Part shown: positions 37,490 to 47,295 of the stretch, piece by piece
How positions within the stretch are numbered: position 1 is the stretch's first letter
How the letters are laid out: each line of letters begins with the position of its first letter
Assembly (NCBI GenBank): GCA_965248815.1
Contig: CBDFKK010000008.1
Span: 558,001-622,000, forward strand
Direction: 5' to 3'
Source of the DNA: CBDFKK01 sp965248815
GTDB lineage: Bacteria; Pseudomonadota; Alphaproteobacteria; SMXP01
Length of the DNA stretch: 64,000 nt
The notes under the pieces: generated by a model
What the model saw: the letters and a program-made list of their open reading frames with translations, nothing else
Databases searched by the model: none
Told to the model about the DNA's origin: nothing
Program-made: the position numbers and the translations under genes

Positions 37490-37966
37490 ATGAACGCACA
37501 TGATTTTGAATTTAGCGCTATCGACGGCGGGAAGCTGCCACTTTCCAGCTTCAACGGCCGCGCCGTTTTAGTCGTCAATACCGCAAGCGCTTGCGGGCTC
37601 ACACCTCAATATACGGGCCTTCAAGAACTTTGGAACACTTACAAAGATAAGGGCCTTACGGTCCTTGGCGTGCCCTGTAACGATTTCGGCGGCCAAGAAC
37701 CGGGAACGGAGGCCGAAGTCAAAGAATTCTGCGAGACCAAATATTCCGTCAATTTCCCTCTGACGGCCAAAGAAAAAGTGATCGGTGACGGCGCGCACCC
37801 CTTCTATGCCTGGGCCGCCGAGCTCCTCGGCGAAGATGCCACGCCCAAATGGAACTTTCACAAATTTCTCGTCGACGCCAACGGAGAGCTGACAGAAGTT
37901 TTTGGCAGCCGGACGGAACCCTTGAGCGACGAAGTCACCGGCGCCATAGAAAAGACGTTGGGGTAA
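37490..37966 (+). CDS. Glutathione peroxidase family protein
   Basis: 158 residues from ATG 37490. Thiol peroxidase with the catalytic tetrad visible: Cys in SACGLTPQY near residue 36, Gln in NDFGGQEPG near 71, Trp and Asn in PKWNFHKFLVD near 125. Cys replaces selenocysteine, so it probably works with thioredoxin. Cytosolic antioxidant. Start chosen for family length; in-frame codons upstream lack support. Confidence 0.94.
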   Translation: MNAHDFEFSAIDGGKLPLSSFNGRAVLVVNTASACGLTPQYTGLQELWNTYKDKGLTVLGVPCNDFGGQEPGTEAEVKEFCETKYSVNFPLTAKEKVIGDGAHPFYAWAAELLGEDATPKWNFHKFLVDANGELTEVFGSRTEPLSDEVTGAIEKTLG

Positions 37967-37973
37967 TCCACCG

Positions 37974-38004
37974 TGTCATGCCCGGACTTAATCGGGGCAT
38001 GACA
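37974..38004. terminator. REP-type palindrome / bidirectional terminator
   Basis: TGTCATGCCC and GGGCATGACA form a 10-bp stem around an 11-base loop containing GGACTTAATC. It lies in the 45-bp gap between two converging genes (glutathione peroxidase and GDPD). The sequence is the common alphaproteobacterial GTCATGCCCGGACTTGATCC type, so other copies elsewhere in the genome are expected. Confidence 0.65.
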
Positions 38005-38011
38005 ACTTCGG

Positions 38012-38971
38012 TTATTCCGACTCAAGAAAGGCCAGCAGCCGATCCGGATAATCGGTCGTGATTACGTCAACCGAGTTGTCGATCATTTGGATAAAATCGT
38101 CCTGGGTGTTGGCGGTCCACACCGACACACCAAGGCCCGCCTGATGGGCTTGCTGAACAGCGTCCGCCGTTGCATCTCGATAATACGGCCCCCAAAACGA
38201 ACCGCCGGCGGCGGCAATCGCCCGCGGAATTGAATTTTGATACTTGTACGGATCAAAGCCCCCAGTCCATGGCGCATCGCTCGTGCGATAGGCGCGCATC
38301 TGGTCGACGATATCTTGCGTGGGAGCGGGGACGCCCTCCGGGGGCGATGCCTCACCAAACATGTAGCCCGGATCCGTCAGATAGCCCGTGCGCAAATTGG
38401 GCTCAAGGCGCTGAATTTCAACCAAGACATACCAATTGAACGCGATAATGACGCTTTGGGAAATAAAATCCATTTCGTGCAACAGCGCGACTGCCGCAAG
38501 CGCAAGATCGGATGGCGAGGCCGATAGTTCCGGCCGCAGCGCCTCGGACTTTATTTCGATCAGCAACTGCGTGTCCGCTCTACCTTCCGTTTGAACAAGT
38601 TCAATTACGTCACTCAATGTGACGATGCGCTCGCCATCGAGCGCTACTTGATCGGGCCGCCTCATTGCATAGTCTGAACTAGGATCGACACGGCCGACGT
38701 CGTAGCGTTGCAAATCTGCATAAGCAATGTCCCGAATGAGCGGACCCGGTGTGGCGAGCCATGACCCGTCAAGACAAGTCAAAGCGGGATTGGGTTGGTA
38801 GTCGTGATGAACGACAAGCTTGCTGTCCGCGGTTAGGTGCACATCGACTTCGAGACCATCGACGCCCAGCGCCAGGGCACGACGGCAAGCGCCCAACGTG
38901 TTTTCCGGCCACAGGCCTGCCCCACCACGATGGGCAATGATGGATGGTTTTCCCACGGCTTTTATCTCCAT
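38012..38971 (-). CDS. Glycerophosphodiester phosphodiesterase
   Basis: 319 residues from ATG 38971. GDPD TIM-barrel: IAHRGGAGLWPENT near residue 12 (catalytic His, Arg and Glu), GVDGLEVDVHLTADS near 36 (metal ligands) and VVHHD with the second catalytic His. C-terminal SVWTANTQDDFIQMI is typical of the family. No signal peptide, so cytoplasmic. It hydrolyses deacylated phospholipids to glycerol-3-phosphate. Confidence 0.93.
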   Translation of the reverse strand: MEIKAVGKPSIIAHRGGAGLWPENTLGACRRALALGVDGLEVDVHLTADSKLVVHHDYQPNPALTCLDGSWLATPGPLIRDIAYADLQRYDVGRVDPSSDYAMRRPDQVALDGERIVTLSDVIELVQTEGRADTQLLIEIKSEALRPELSASPSDLALAAVALLHEMDFISQSVIIAFNWYVLVEIQRLEPNLRTGYLTDPGYMFGEASPPEGVPAPTQDIVDQMRAYRTSDAPWTGGFDPYKYQNSIPRAIAAAGGSFWGPYYRDATADAVQQAHQAGLGVSVWTANTQDDFIQMIDNSVDVITTDYPDRLLAFLESE

Positions 38972-39291
38972 CAAAACACAAAAGAGTGCCAATAGTCGTC
39001 ATGCCAGCGCCATCAACAACCATAAGGTGTGGCCCAAATGGCGCAACCTTGCCGTTATTGGAAATGCCAACGATTTCATGGATTGGCCCCGCTGCGGTGC
39101 AGCGTTAACATGGAATTGGCCTTGCATCATCTCACCTTAATTGTCGTGAGAATTGTGAAGGCCAATGACGTCAGTCACATGAAGTTTAAGTTGGCCAATG
39201 AGTTGGGGTGTCGCGGGGACGGCCAATCCTTTATTGATAACGAGGAGCAACTAGGCCGCAACATGCGGCCGATCGACAATCTGAAAGCACA
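38972..39291. other. 320-bp gap, no gene supported
   Basis: Between the divergent GDPD and PPP-phosphatase genes. An 88-codon frame on the plus strand exists at 39029-39295, but it has no ribosome site, an odd composition (Cys- and Met-rich start) and runs into the following start, so it is not counted. No clear terminator, repeat or RNA seen. Promoters for both genes probably lie here. Confidence 0.5.
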
Positions 39292-40092
39292 ATGATCAGT
39301 CATTTTTTTTCAAAGATTCGAAAGTCAAAGGTCAACGCAGAGTCCGAACCAAAAGTATTCGGGCGCGATCCCACGGTGCCAGACGGTGTGCGCGTATATG
39401 CCATCGGCGACATACATGGCCGTGCCGACCTTTTGAGCCGGTTACACGAGATGATCGAAGATGATGCAGCCAAGGCCGAGACTTCCATTGCACCAATTAT
39501 AGTTTACCTAGGCGACTATATTGATCGCGGCATGCAATCATATGAAGTGCTCGACATGGTCATTTCGGGACCACCTCGCGGATTCAAAGCTGTGCATCTC
39601 AAGGGCAATCATGAAGCAATGCTACTTGAGTTTCTCGAGGATGCCACATACGGCCTGACGTGGCGCGACAATGGCGGTCTACCGACGCTTCATTCATATG
39701 GTGTCGCTCAAGAGACCCTTGCCATTCACCCAATGGCTTATAACGAAGCATCGAGCACATTAGCGAACGCCATTCCCAGCGTGCACTTAAACTTTCTCAA
39801 AACACTCGAGCTGAGCGAGACGGTTGGGGATTATTTTTTCACGCACGCAGGCATTCGGCCTGGGATCCCGTTCCATGAACAAACGGAAGAAGATTTGCTT
39901 TGGATCCGCGATCCTTTTTTAAAGTCGACAGAAGACTTCGGCAAAATCGTCGTCCACGGGCACACGCCGGATAAACAAGTTCAAGTGCGCTCCAATCGAA
40001 TCGGGATCGATACCGGCGCATTCATGACTGACATTTTGACTTGTCTTGTCGTCGAAGGCACCGAGCGCCGTTTCCTGCAAACAACTCCCTAA
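39292..40092 (+). CDS. PPP-family metallophosphatase (serine/threonine type)
   Basis: 266 residues. All PPP-family metal motifs present: VYAIGDIHGRADLL near residue 35, YLGDYIDRG near 71, LKGNHEAM near 103, FFTHAGIRPG near 181, VVHGHTPD near 224. Members are protein phosphatases or ApaH/PrpE-like enzymes; this length and the compact active-site layout fit the bacterial Ser/Thr phosphatase group. Target unknown; no kinase gene nearby. Confidence 0.9.
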   Translation: MISHFFSKIRKSKVNAESEPKVFGRDPTVPDGVRVYAIGDIHGRADLLSRLHEMIEDDAAKAETSIAPIIVYLGDYIDRGMQSYEVLDMVISGPPRGFKAVHLKGNHEAMLLEFLEDATYGLTWRDNGGLPTLHSYGVAQETLAIHPMAYNEASSTLANAIPSVHLNFLKTLELSETVGDYFFTHAGIRPGIPFHEQTEEDLLWIRDPFLKSTEDFGKIVVHGHTPDKQVQVRSNRIGIDTGAFMTDILTCLVVEGTERRFLQTTP

Positions 40093-40254
40093 GCTGTCTT
40101 ACGGTCACGGGGCGCCTGCCGCCGGCCATTGACGCTCTCTATCTCAATGATGGGCCTGAAGATCTTAGTTGCAGCTGACTCGCGACGTTGCAGCCATTGC
40201 GCAGCACATGACGCCGATGTCAAGATAACAGAGCAAAAAAGACAGGAGCGGCGA

Positions 40255-41178
40255 ATGAAACGTGTAATAGCAACCGCATTATTGAGTTGCATGCTGGCAT
40301 TGCTGGCATCGGTAGGACACGCCCAAGTTCCAGACCGAGACGAGCTTATGAAGCCCTATCCGAATCCAAGTTGGAACAATTCCAATTTCATGGCGACGGA
40401 AACGTACGAAATTTCAGAAGGGCTCTACACATTTTATCATCGCGGCACGCGCAGCATCTTTATGGTGACCGACGACGGTGTGATCGCAACCGACCCCGCT
40501 AGCGTCGAGCGGGCAAAACTTTACCGCGACGCCATTCGGGAGGTGACAGATCAGCCAGTTAAATATGTCGTCTATTCGCACAGTCACTGGGATCACATAT
40601 TAGGCGGCCAAATCTTTAAGGACGAAGGCGCGCAATTCATTTCGCATGAAAATTGTATGGCCTACTTCGAAGACGTGCCAAACGAAGATGTGGTGTTGCC
40701 CGACATTACGTTTTCAGGAAACTACACACTCGAATTGGGCGGGCGCTCGCTGGAGCTCCTCTATTTCGGCCCCAACCACAGCGATTGCATGGTCGTGATG
40801 CGACCGGACCCTGGCGACTATTTATTCATTGTGGATTTATTAAATCCCCGCGGAACGCCGATGAGCTATATGCCGGACTTCGCTCCTCATCATTGGGTGC
40901 GCACGTTGAAGGAAATCGAAGCCATAGATTATGAGGCCCTGATTGGTGGTCACGGCGTAACGTTGGCACACCCGTCGGCAGTCACGGAACGGCGTGTCTA
41001 TTTGGAAACACTCATGACACTGGTAAAAGGCGAACTCGATAAAGGAGCAAGTTCGCTGGAGGTAGCCGAACTCGTAAAGCCAAAAATGGTTGAGCAGTTC
41101 TCTTATTTGCGCAACTTCGACCGCAACATCGACCTCAATATCAGTCGCGTCGTAACTTTCTACGTCATTGGTTGGTGA
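40255..41178 (+). CDS. Secreted MBL-fold metallo-hydrolase, copy 1
   Basis: 307 residues from ATG 40255 behind CAGGAG; signal peptide MKRVIATALLSCMLALLASVGHA. Zinc motif HxHxDH in YSHSHWDHILGG near residue 115, then YFGPNHSDCMVVM with a further ligand His near 180 and LIGGHGVTLA with the last His near 240. Predicted periplasmic hydrolase of unknown substrate. The gene downstream is a close paralog in tandem, so the pair arose by duplication. Confidence 0.9.
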   Translation: MKRVIATALLSCMLALLASVGHAQVPDRDELMKPYPNPSWNNSNFMATETYEISEGLYTFYHRGTRSIFMVTDDGVIATDPASVERAKLYRDAIREVTDQPVKYVVYSHSHWDHILGGQIFKDEGAQFISHENCMAYFEDVPNEDVVLPDITFSGNYTLELGGRSLELLYFGPNHSDCMVVMRPDPGDYLFIVDLLNPRGTPMSYMPDFAPHHWVRTLKEIEAIDYEALIGGHGVTLAHPSAVTERRVYLETLMTLVKGELDKGASSLEVAELVKPKMVEQFSYLRNFDRNIDLNISRVVTFYVIGW

Positions 41179-41258
41179 CTATTTAGTCGGTCGATAGTTT
41201 CTTCTCAGAAAATTCCGCTCAGTTGCTAACGAAGACGCAAATCAAAAGAGTGAAATCT

Positions 41259-42179
41259 ATGCAAAACAAATTGTTGGTCAGCACTTTGATTGCCTCGCTG
41301 GCATTTACAGCCGCGTCGCGTGCCCAAATCGCCAATCAAGAAGAGCTCATGAAGCCCTACCCCAATCCGGCATGGAATGCGTTCGAGCTCGCCGGTTATG
41401 ACACAACGGAGATTGCGCCTGGTCTCTATAGCTTTCGCTATCAAGGCACGCGTAACATTTTCATTGTGACAGATGACGGTGTTATTGCTACCGACCCGAT
41501 CAGCGTCGAAGCCGCCCAAATTTACCGCGGCGAAATTGCCAAGGTGACCGATCAGCCGGTGAAATACGTGGTCTATTCCCACAATCATTGGGATCACGTG
41601 CCCGGCGGGTAAATTTTTAAAGACGAGGGCGCCGAATTCGTGTCACACGAAAACTGCGTCACTCATTTTGAAGCGATTCCAAATCCGGCCGTCGTCATGC
41701 CGGACATTACGTTTAGCGGTAACTACACGGTTGAACTGGGCGGGCGCACGCTCGAGCTGCTCTATTTCGGTCCCGGTCATAGCGATTGCTTGGTCGTGAT
41801 GCGGCCCGATCCCGGCGATTATCTCTTTATTGTCGACTTGCTCACTCCCGGCGGTGTGCCCTTGAGCTACATGCCCGACAATTATCCCAATCAATGGCTC
41901 GATACGCTCAAAGCCATTGAAGCGATTGACTACAAAGCCATGATCGGCGGCCACGGCGTGCCTTTGGCCAACCCGTCAGCCGTCACCGAACGGCGCATCT
42001 ATGTTGAGACCATGATGGACTTGGTCAAAAAGGAAGTCGATGCAGGCACGAACTTTGCGGACATCGCAGCAATCGTGAAACCGAATATGACCGAACAATT
42101 CTCTTACATGAGAAACTTCGATCGCAATATCGATCTCAATATTCAACGGATACTGACGTTTTATGGGATCGGCTGGTAA
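41259..42179 (+). pseudogene. Secreted MBL-fold metallo-hydrolase, copy 2, with internal stop
   Basis: The frame is continuous from ATG 41259 to 42179 except for one TAA at 41610-41612, where copy 1 has CAA (GGQIFKDEGA in the paralog; here GG-stop-IFKDEGA). Everything on both sides aligns, including HNHWDH just before the stop and YFGPGHSDCLVVM after. The change is a single C-to-T substitution, so this is a true nonsense mutation rather than a frameshift. Signal peptide MQNKLLVSTLIASLAF. The product would be cut at 117 residues, losing two zinc ligands. Confidence 0.88.
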
Positions 42180-42182
42180 GAC

Positions 42183-43127
42183 TTAAGCTTCCGCCTGTTC
42201 GCGCAGCCACTTGATGGTGGCGCGGAAGCCGTCTTCATAGCTCGTAATGTGCGGCTTACCGATCAGCGCTTCGAGCTTGGATGCATCGTAGCTAATCGGT
42301 TTCAAGTACTCCGGCACCATCTGCATGAACGAGCGCAGCTCCTTGTTGAACCGGCTAACGATCCACAACATTGTGCGCCCGGCAGATCTCAGCGCCACGT
42401 CGGTGCCTAATATTCGCCCGGCCCATTCGGCCGCAACCTGTCCCGACAACGGACCGGCGCCCGGCAAGATCCAATGCTCGCCATAGGCTTCTCCGTGGCG
42501 CGCGAGGTCGGCCACCATCGCCATGGCGTCTGGTACAAATACGTATTCGCGCAATGTCTGAGACGACCCGATCCAATTCATGGCTTTGCCGCCCACGGCA
42601 CCCATCAACGGCGTTTGCAAACTGCTGGAATGAACGAACGGCCCATAAAAATCCGGCAAATGGGCGATCGCCGCGCCTGCTTCTTGCAGAACGTCTTCGG
42701 CCTCGCGGCGATATTTCATCCAGATAGACCCATCAGTGCGCGGATGATTTTCGTCAAGCGGGAGCCGCACGTTCGGCAAATAGGACCAGAAACTCGAGAC
42801 TTGGACGCAGCGCGCGCCCGTTTCCTCAATCGCCGTCGCGATATTGTGCGCGGTTACGGGATGGTTGTGCATTTGCTCGGGGGGTAGACCGATGCAATCA
42901 AATACGAGGTCGCAGCCTTCGATGGCGCGGCGGGCTTCATTCTTATTTAGGATGTCGGCCTGGGTCTTCTCATTAGCCGCATTGCCAAACACTCTGATGA
43001 GATTTTGCCGCGTACGGCCGACAACGCGGACGGGAATCTCGCGTTTGGCCAAAGCGTCGGCCAAATGGATCCCGGTGGGTCCGGTGGCGCCGAGGATGGC
43101 GGCCTTGGCAATAGAGAGCGCGGCCAT
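42183..43127 (-). CDS. NAD(P)-binding epimerase/dehydratase family protein
   Basis: 314 residues. Atypical SDR with the dinucleotide-binding motif AAILGATGPTGIHLADAL near the start and CIGLPPEQMHNHPV near residue 75. The SDR catalytic Tyr/Lys is seen as IWMKYRREAEDVL near 135. Family includes NAD-dependent epimerases and reductases; substrate not evident. Convergent with the MBL pair and 18 bases from the GNAT gene. Confidence 0.85.
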   Translation of the reverse strand: MAALSIAKAAILGATGPTGIHLADALAKREIPVRVVGRTRQNLIRVFGNAANEKTQADILNKNEARRAIEGCDLVFDCIGLPPEQMHNHPVTAHNIATAIEETGARCVQVSSFWSYLPNVRLPLDENHPRTDGSIWMKYRREAEDVLQEAGAAIAHLPDFYGPFVHSSSLQTPLMGAVGGKAMNWIGSSQTLREYVFVPDAMAMVADLARHGEAYGEHWILPGAGPLSGQVAAEWAGRILGTDVALRSAGRTMLWIVSRFNKELRSFMQMVPEYLKPISYDASKLEALIGKPHITSYEDGFRATIKWLREQAEA

Positions 43128-43145
43128 GCGATGCGAGGTCGTCCC

Positions 43146-43697
43146 CTAGGGCGATTCGAGCGATGGACTAAAGGTGTCGCGATTGAGCCGATAAAACAAG
43201 AGATTTGAGCCGTAGGCGAATCGCATGCCATCGCGCCCAAGGCCGAGCTTGTCCACTACACGCTGCGAGCGCGCATTGTCCGGATGGATGACGGCGACAA
43301 TTTCTTCAAGGTCGAGCGTCTTGAAACCGTGATGTAGAAGGGCGCGGGCCGATTCGGTGGCGTAGCCCTTGCCCCAGGCGGCTTGCCGGAACCGATAACC
43401 GACTTCGATGTCCTGGGCGCCGTCGAGGGGAATGAGCGCCGCCCAGCCCAAAAAGACTTTAGGCGCGTCTTTAGCAAAGACGCCCCAAATGCCCAACCCC
43501 GGACCAAAGTCTTTGGTGATCCCGTCCGTCGTCTTCGCCCGTCGAACGTCAGGTTCAGACATGGGCTCGATATAGCGCATGACATGGGGATCGGTATCCA
43601 TAGCGACGCACGCCTCAAGATCCGCCATTGACCTATGGCGCAAGATCAGCCGGTCGGTTTGCAATTCGGGTAGCGGGTCTGACGGCATTACAGGCAA
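43146..43697 (-). CDS. GNAT-family N-acetyltransferase (RimJ/RimL type)
   Basis: 183 residues. Opening LQTDRLILRHRSMADLEA is typical of the RimJ/RimL group; the acetyl-CoA loop is RQAAWGKGYATESARALL near residue 120, followed by IVAVIHPDNARSQRVVDKL. Substrate (ribosomal protein, antibiotic or small molecule) not predictable. Followed by the epimerase gene on the same strand. Confidence 0.88.
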   Translation of the reverse strand: MPVMPSDPLPELQTDRLILRHRSMADLEACVAMDTDPHVMRYIEPMSEPDVRRAKTTDGITKDFGPGLGIWGVFAKDAPKVFLGWAALIPLDGAQDIEVGYRFRQAAWGKGYATESARALLHHGFKTLDLEEIVAVIHPDNARSQRVVDKLGLGRDGMRFAYGSNLLFYRLNRDTFSPSLESP

Positions 43698-43699
43698 TC

Positions 43700-45097
43700 T
43701 CAGGAGTTGGTCGCGGCCTTAGCCCGTTCGTCCTCAAGCATCTGTTCGTCGAGCGTATAGAGCTTGAGCGGAATGAGACTTAAAGCGAAGGCCAAAGCCG
43801 GAATCAGCGCCACGGCAATGTAGATGGCCGTGAGCGCGCTCGCCGGCTGTGCCGCGGCGTCGGTCGTGCCCTCAATAAAGCCGCCGAGTTCAAGCACGAT
43901 GCCCACAACGAGAGGGCCAAGCGCAAACCCCACTTTCTCGATCAGGCTGTAGAGCGCCGCCAACATGCCTTCGCGATGTTCGCCGCTTTTCAAAAAATCG
44001 TACTGCATGGTGTCCGGCACCATGGAAATGGCGACCAGAAGAACGCCGCCCGATGCAACGCCTGCTAAAAAACCGCGTGCCATGATCAATGTCAAAGGCT
44101 CGCCCAGGCCAGCCGCCAGCCACGTCAAGAACACCACGACCTTCATGACAATGGCAACCGCCAAAGCCACACGCTTGCCATAGGTGCGCGACAGATACAT
44201 CCAAAGTGGAATCGAGATCACGGTGCCGCCGGTTCCAAACAAAGCGATGTAGAAAAACGTGCCGAGGCTCATGTCGAGCAAGACGGTGATAAGAAAGGCT
44301 AAGCTCGTCGTATAGGTCGCCAAGCCGAAAAGCTGTGTCAACTTGATCCCCATGAGCAACATAAACGGGCGGTTCCGGAGAATGGCGGTTATTTGCCCGC
44401 GCCAATTCAATTCGCCGTCGGTATGTTCAAACGAACGCGCTTTCGCTGTTCCAAAGACGCAGGCGGCAAGCGCCGCAAATATAATAATGCCGATCACAAG
44501 CCCCATGCGCGCAAATCCTGTAGCGCCTCCACCTAAGTCGTCGACCAGGCGCGGCGCTATGGCCGCGCCAATGATCCCGCCCAGCGACAAGGCCAATACC
44601 CGGTACGACATGAGCGACGTGCGCTCATGATAGCTGTCTGACATTTCTACCGGCATCGCCATGTAAGGCACGTTGAACATGGTGTAGCCGATGGTCCAAC
44701 CCATGAGCGTTATGCTGACATATACAATGGTCATGGTCTGGCTTAAGTCTCCGGGCACTGCAAACAGAAGGGCGAACACAACGCCGCAAATGGCTGCACC
44801 CGCCAACATCCAAGGCCGCCGCCGGCCCCAACGCGAGCGGGTCCGGTCGCTCACCACGCCCATGACAGGATCGGTGATAATGTCGAAGGCTTTGGACAAA
44901 AAGATGAGCGTCCCTGCCAATGCCGGCGAAAGGCCGACGACAGTGATGAAATACAATTGTCCCAGCAGGTTGATGGCGTTGACCAGGGTTGAAGTCCCCA
45001 TCGACCCGATACCCCATCCTAGTTTGAGGGCCACCGGCAAGCTCTCGGCGGGGGCATTTGGGCTGGCCGTACCAACGAAGGAAGTGGGTGCGCTCAC
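43700..45097 (-). CDS. GPH-family sugar:cation symporter (MFS)
   Basis: 465 residues with about 12 transmembrane helices. The glycoside-pentoside-hexuronide signature is seen in IITDPVMGVVSDRTRSRWGRR near the first cytoplasmic loop, plus the YTMFNVPYMAMPVEM segment. Inner-membrane transporter coupling substrate entry to H+ or Na+. It ends two bases before the GNAT start. Substrate unknown; no glycosidase gene is adjacent. Confidence 0.87.
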   Translation of the reverse strand: MSAPTSFVGTASPNAPAESLPVALKLGWGIGSMGTSTLVNAINLLGQLYFITVVGLSPALAGTLIFLSKAFDIITDPVMGVVSDRTRSRWGRRRPWMLAGAAICGVVFALLFAVPGDLSQTMTIVYVSITLMGWTIGYTMFNVPYMAMPVEMSDSYHERTSLMSYRVLALSLGGIIGAAIAPRLVDDLGGGATGFARMGLVIGIIIFAALAACVFGTAKARSFEHTDGELNWRGQITAILRNRPFMLLMGIKLTQLFGLATYTTSLAFLITVLLDMSLGTFFYIALFGTGGTVISIPLWMYLSRTYGKRVALAVAIVMKVVVFLTWLAAGLGEPLTLIMARGFLAGVASGGVLLVAISMVPDTMQYDFLKSGEHREGMLAALYSLIEKVGFALGPLVVGIVLELGGFIEGTTDAAAQPASALTAIYIAVALIPALAFALSLIPLKLYTLDEQMLEDERAKAATNS

Positions 45098-45138
45098 GTC
45101 GGTCTCTTTCTATTGATCTTGATGCAAGCCGAAAACAA

Positions 45139-45837
45139 TCAAACTATTTCGACTGATTCCATCGAGTCCGGTGTTTTGGACAAGACATAATGCCCATCAA
45201 GACTGCCGACATTGATGCGCATGGTGTCATCCAAATAGACAATGTCCGAATGAAGTTTAGGCGGGGGAAAATCCGAACGCAGTGGTGTTTTAGGGTCAAC
45301 GCCGAGGCTCGCACGAAAATCTTGGTCTGTCATGAGTTCAGCGCGAGGCTCACAACCGATCGACGTAAAGTCGACTAGAAATCTCTGGGCGTTAGACTTG
45401 TCGATCCTAAATTTACCCTTGACGTACAAAACACCCTTCGTCCCATTCTCGACCGTCTCGAAATAGATGACGTTGTTGTAGCATCCGGTTGCCGGTTGAA
45501 TTTCCTGATAACTTTGGGGGACAACAACCTCAATCTCAGGCAGCTTCGCGAAGCTCAAAAGCTTGAGCGTAAACACGGCCCCGCTGCCCGTGCCTTTATT
45601 TTTCTTGCCGCCGACTGAACCAAAGCTACTGAACTCGTTCATCCAGCGGCCATGAACGGATGCCAATTGATTGCCGGGATCAGAAATGGGTGTCAGGTCA
45701 ATCAGCTCGTGAATGATTGATTTTATCTCTTTCATTTCAGGTGAGTCAGACGAAAAGCCGTCGCCGGTTTCGCTAACCAGCGCCATAAGCTGTGCTTTCA
45801 AGTCCGCGCGCGCCTGAGCCATCGCACACTCACTCAT
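45139..45837 (-). CDS. PAP/fibrillin-like protein
   Basis: 232 residues, no signal peptide. The layout fits the plastid-lipid-associated protein (PAP/fibrillin) lipocalin-like family: N-terminal helix pair LKAQLMALVSETGDG, the LASVHGRWMNEFSSFG block near residue 60, and the C-terminal motif YLDDTMRINVGSLDGHYVLSK near 200, which corresponds to the family's YLDE-LRI-RG-G-LFVL ending. In cyanobacteria and plants it binds lipids or carotenoids; occurrence in a non-photosynthetic alphaproteobacterium is less usual. Assignment rests on the terminal motif, so moderate certainty. Confidence 0.5.
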   Translation of the reverse strand: MSECAMAQARADLKAQLMALVSETGDGFSSDSPEMKEIKSIIHELIDLTPISDPGNQLASVHGRWMNEFSSFGSVGGKKNKGTGSGAVFTLKLLSFAKLPEIEVVVPQSYQEIQPATGCYNNVIYFETVENGTKGVLYVKGKFRIDKSNAQRFLVDFTSIGCEPRAELMTDQDFRASLGVDPKTPLRSDFPPPKLHSDIVYLDDTMRINVGSLDGHYVLSKTPDSMESVEIV

Positions 45838-46002
45838 CTAAAACTGATGCAGTTCCATCTGCCGAACGTTGCACGGCAACAGCTTGCGCGTCAAAACGAC
45901 AATGATCGACCAACAAACTGCGACTGGTCTCTTGCCCAATTGGTTTTGCATTGCGCGACGCCTCAGGGCACCATACGGCTCATTAATCAAGGGGAGACAC
46001 GA

Positions 46003-47271
46003 ATGAGAGTTTGGCTAAATGGGGCAGTGGCAGTGGTTATCGCCTCCTGCATTTCGATCACGGCAGCAAGTGCACAGGACGGACTTCCAACGGAAGAAGA
46101 ACTCGAAGCTAAGCGCCAGTGGGTCACGGACATTGCAAGCAGAAGACTTTCACTTTTGGCGCCGATTTTTTAGTCAACCGAGCGATCCATTTGAGCCGCC
46201 ACCGGAATGGTATTCGCCCATGGAGCTCATTCCGGGGGGGCATCAGGCCCTATTTCGAAGAAGCGCGAGTAGGCCGGCGCACCATAAGCGATGAGGCACT
46301 TGAAGATGCGCGTCGCCTACGCTAAAGAGCAAAACTCAAGTACTTTTGTCGTACTCCACAAAGACAAGATTCAACTCGCCTGGTTCGAAGAGGGTATGGA
46401 TGCCGCAGCGACCGTGAGCTCACGTTCCTTCGTTAAGACGCTCGCGTCGATCTTGATAGGATTTGCCATTGCGGACGGCGACATCGACTCGGTAGATGAT
46501 CCTGTCGGTAAATATGTCGAGGAGTGGAAGGACGACCCCCGCGGCAAGACAACCATTCGGCAAGTGTTGCAAATGACAAGCGGCTTCGATTTGAGTGAAG
46601 TGCGCGCCATGTCGCCGTCGGTCTTCGGCCCGTTCAGCCGGCAAACGCAGCTTGTGAACGGCAGCGACATTGATGGAACCGTGTTGTCGTGGCCATACGA
46701 ATCCGAGCCCGGCGCAGTCTACGCCCACTTCAATCCTTCGACACAGCTCTTGGGCATCATCATCGCGCGGGCGACCGGCGAGCGTTACACGACGTATCTG
46801 TCTCAAAAACTTTGGAAGCCTATGGGCGCAATCCGAGGTGCCATGCGCCTCGACAATATCGGCGGTCAACCCATTATGTATTGCTGTTATTTGTCGACGT
46901 CGTCCGACTGGCTGCGCCTTGGTCATCTTTTGCTCAATGACGGTATAATCGACGGCGAGCAAATCATCCCCGAAGGCTGGGTCGGGGAAATGAAAACTAC
47001 TTCCGAGGTCAATCCCAATTACGGCTATCAGATTTGGGTCGGATCGCCGCCAGGAGAGGAACGCAAATACATCCCGTCCATCGACGGCATGCCGGCCAAC
47101 ATTCATTCCGAGCCGTTTGCAGCCGATGACATTTTCTTCATGGACGGAAGCGTTAAGATCCGCATGTGGATGGTGCCGTCGGAAGACCTCGTGGTCCTGC
47201 GCATGGGCCGCAACCCGCCGGAATTGGATGAAGCACGATTGCCCAACACGATCATTCGCGGCATCGAATAG
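46003..47271 (+). pseudogene. Serine hydrolase (class C beta-lactamase fold) with three frameshifts
   Basis: Starts at ATG 46003 behind AAGGGGAGA with signal peptide MRVWLNGAVAVVIASCISI. Removing one base in a T6 run (near 46167), one in a G7 run (near 46235) and one at 46312 rejoins the frames as LLAPIFSQPSDPFEPPPEWY, SPMELIPGGIRPYFEEARVG and SDEALEDALAYAKEQNSS. The remaining domain is intact: SxxK motif in SRSFVKTLAS, YAHFNPSTQLLG and a long C-terminus. Family: periplasmic esterases and beta-lactamase-like enzymes. Two of three shifts lie in homopolymers, so errors in reads are a real alternative to decay. Confidence 0.72.
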
Positions 47272-47295
47272 GCAACCCGTCACAGATGAGGGACC

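Noticed and set aside
39029..39295. 88-codon frame in the gap before the PPP phosphatase
   Set aside because: No ribosome site, no likeness, and it overlaps the next start.
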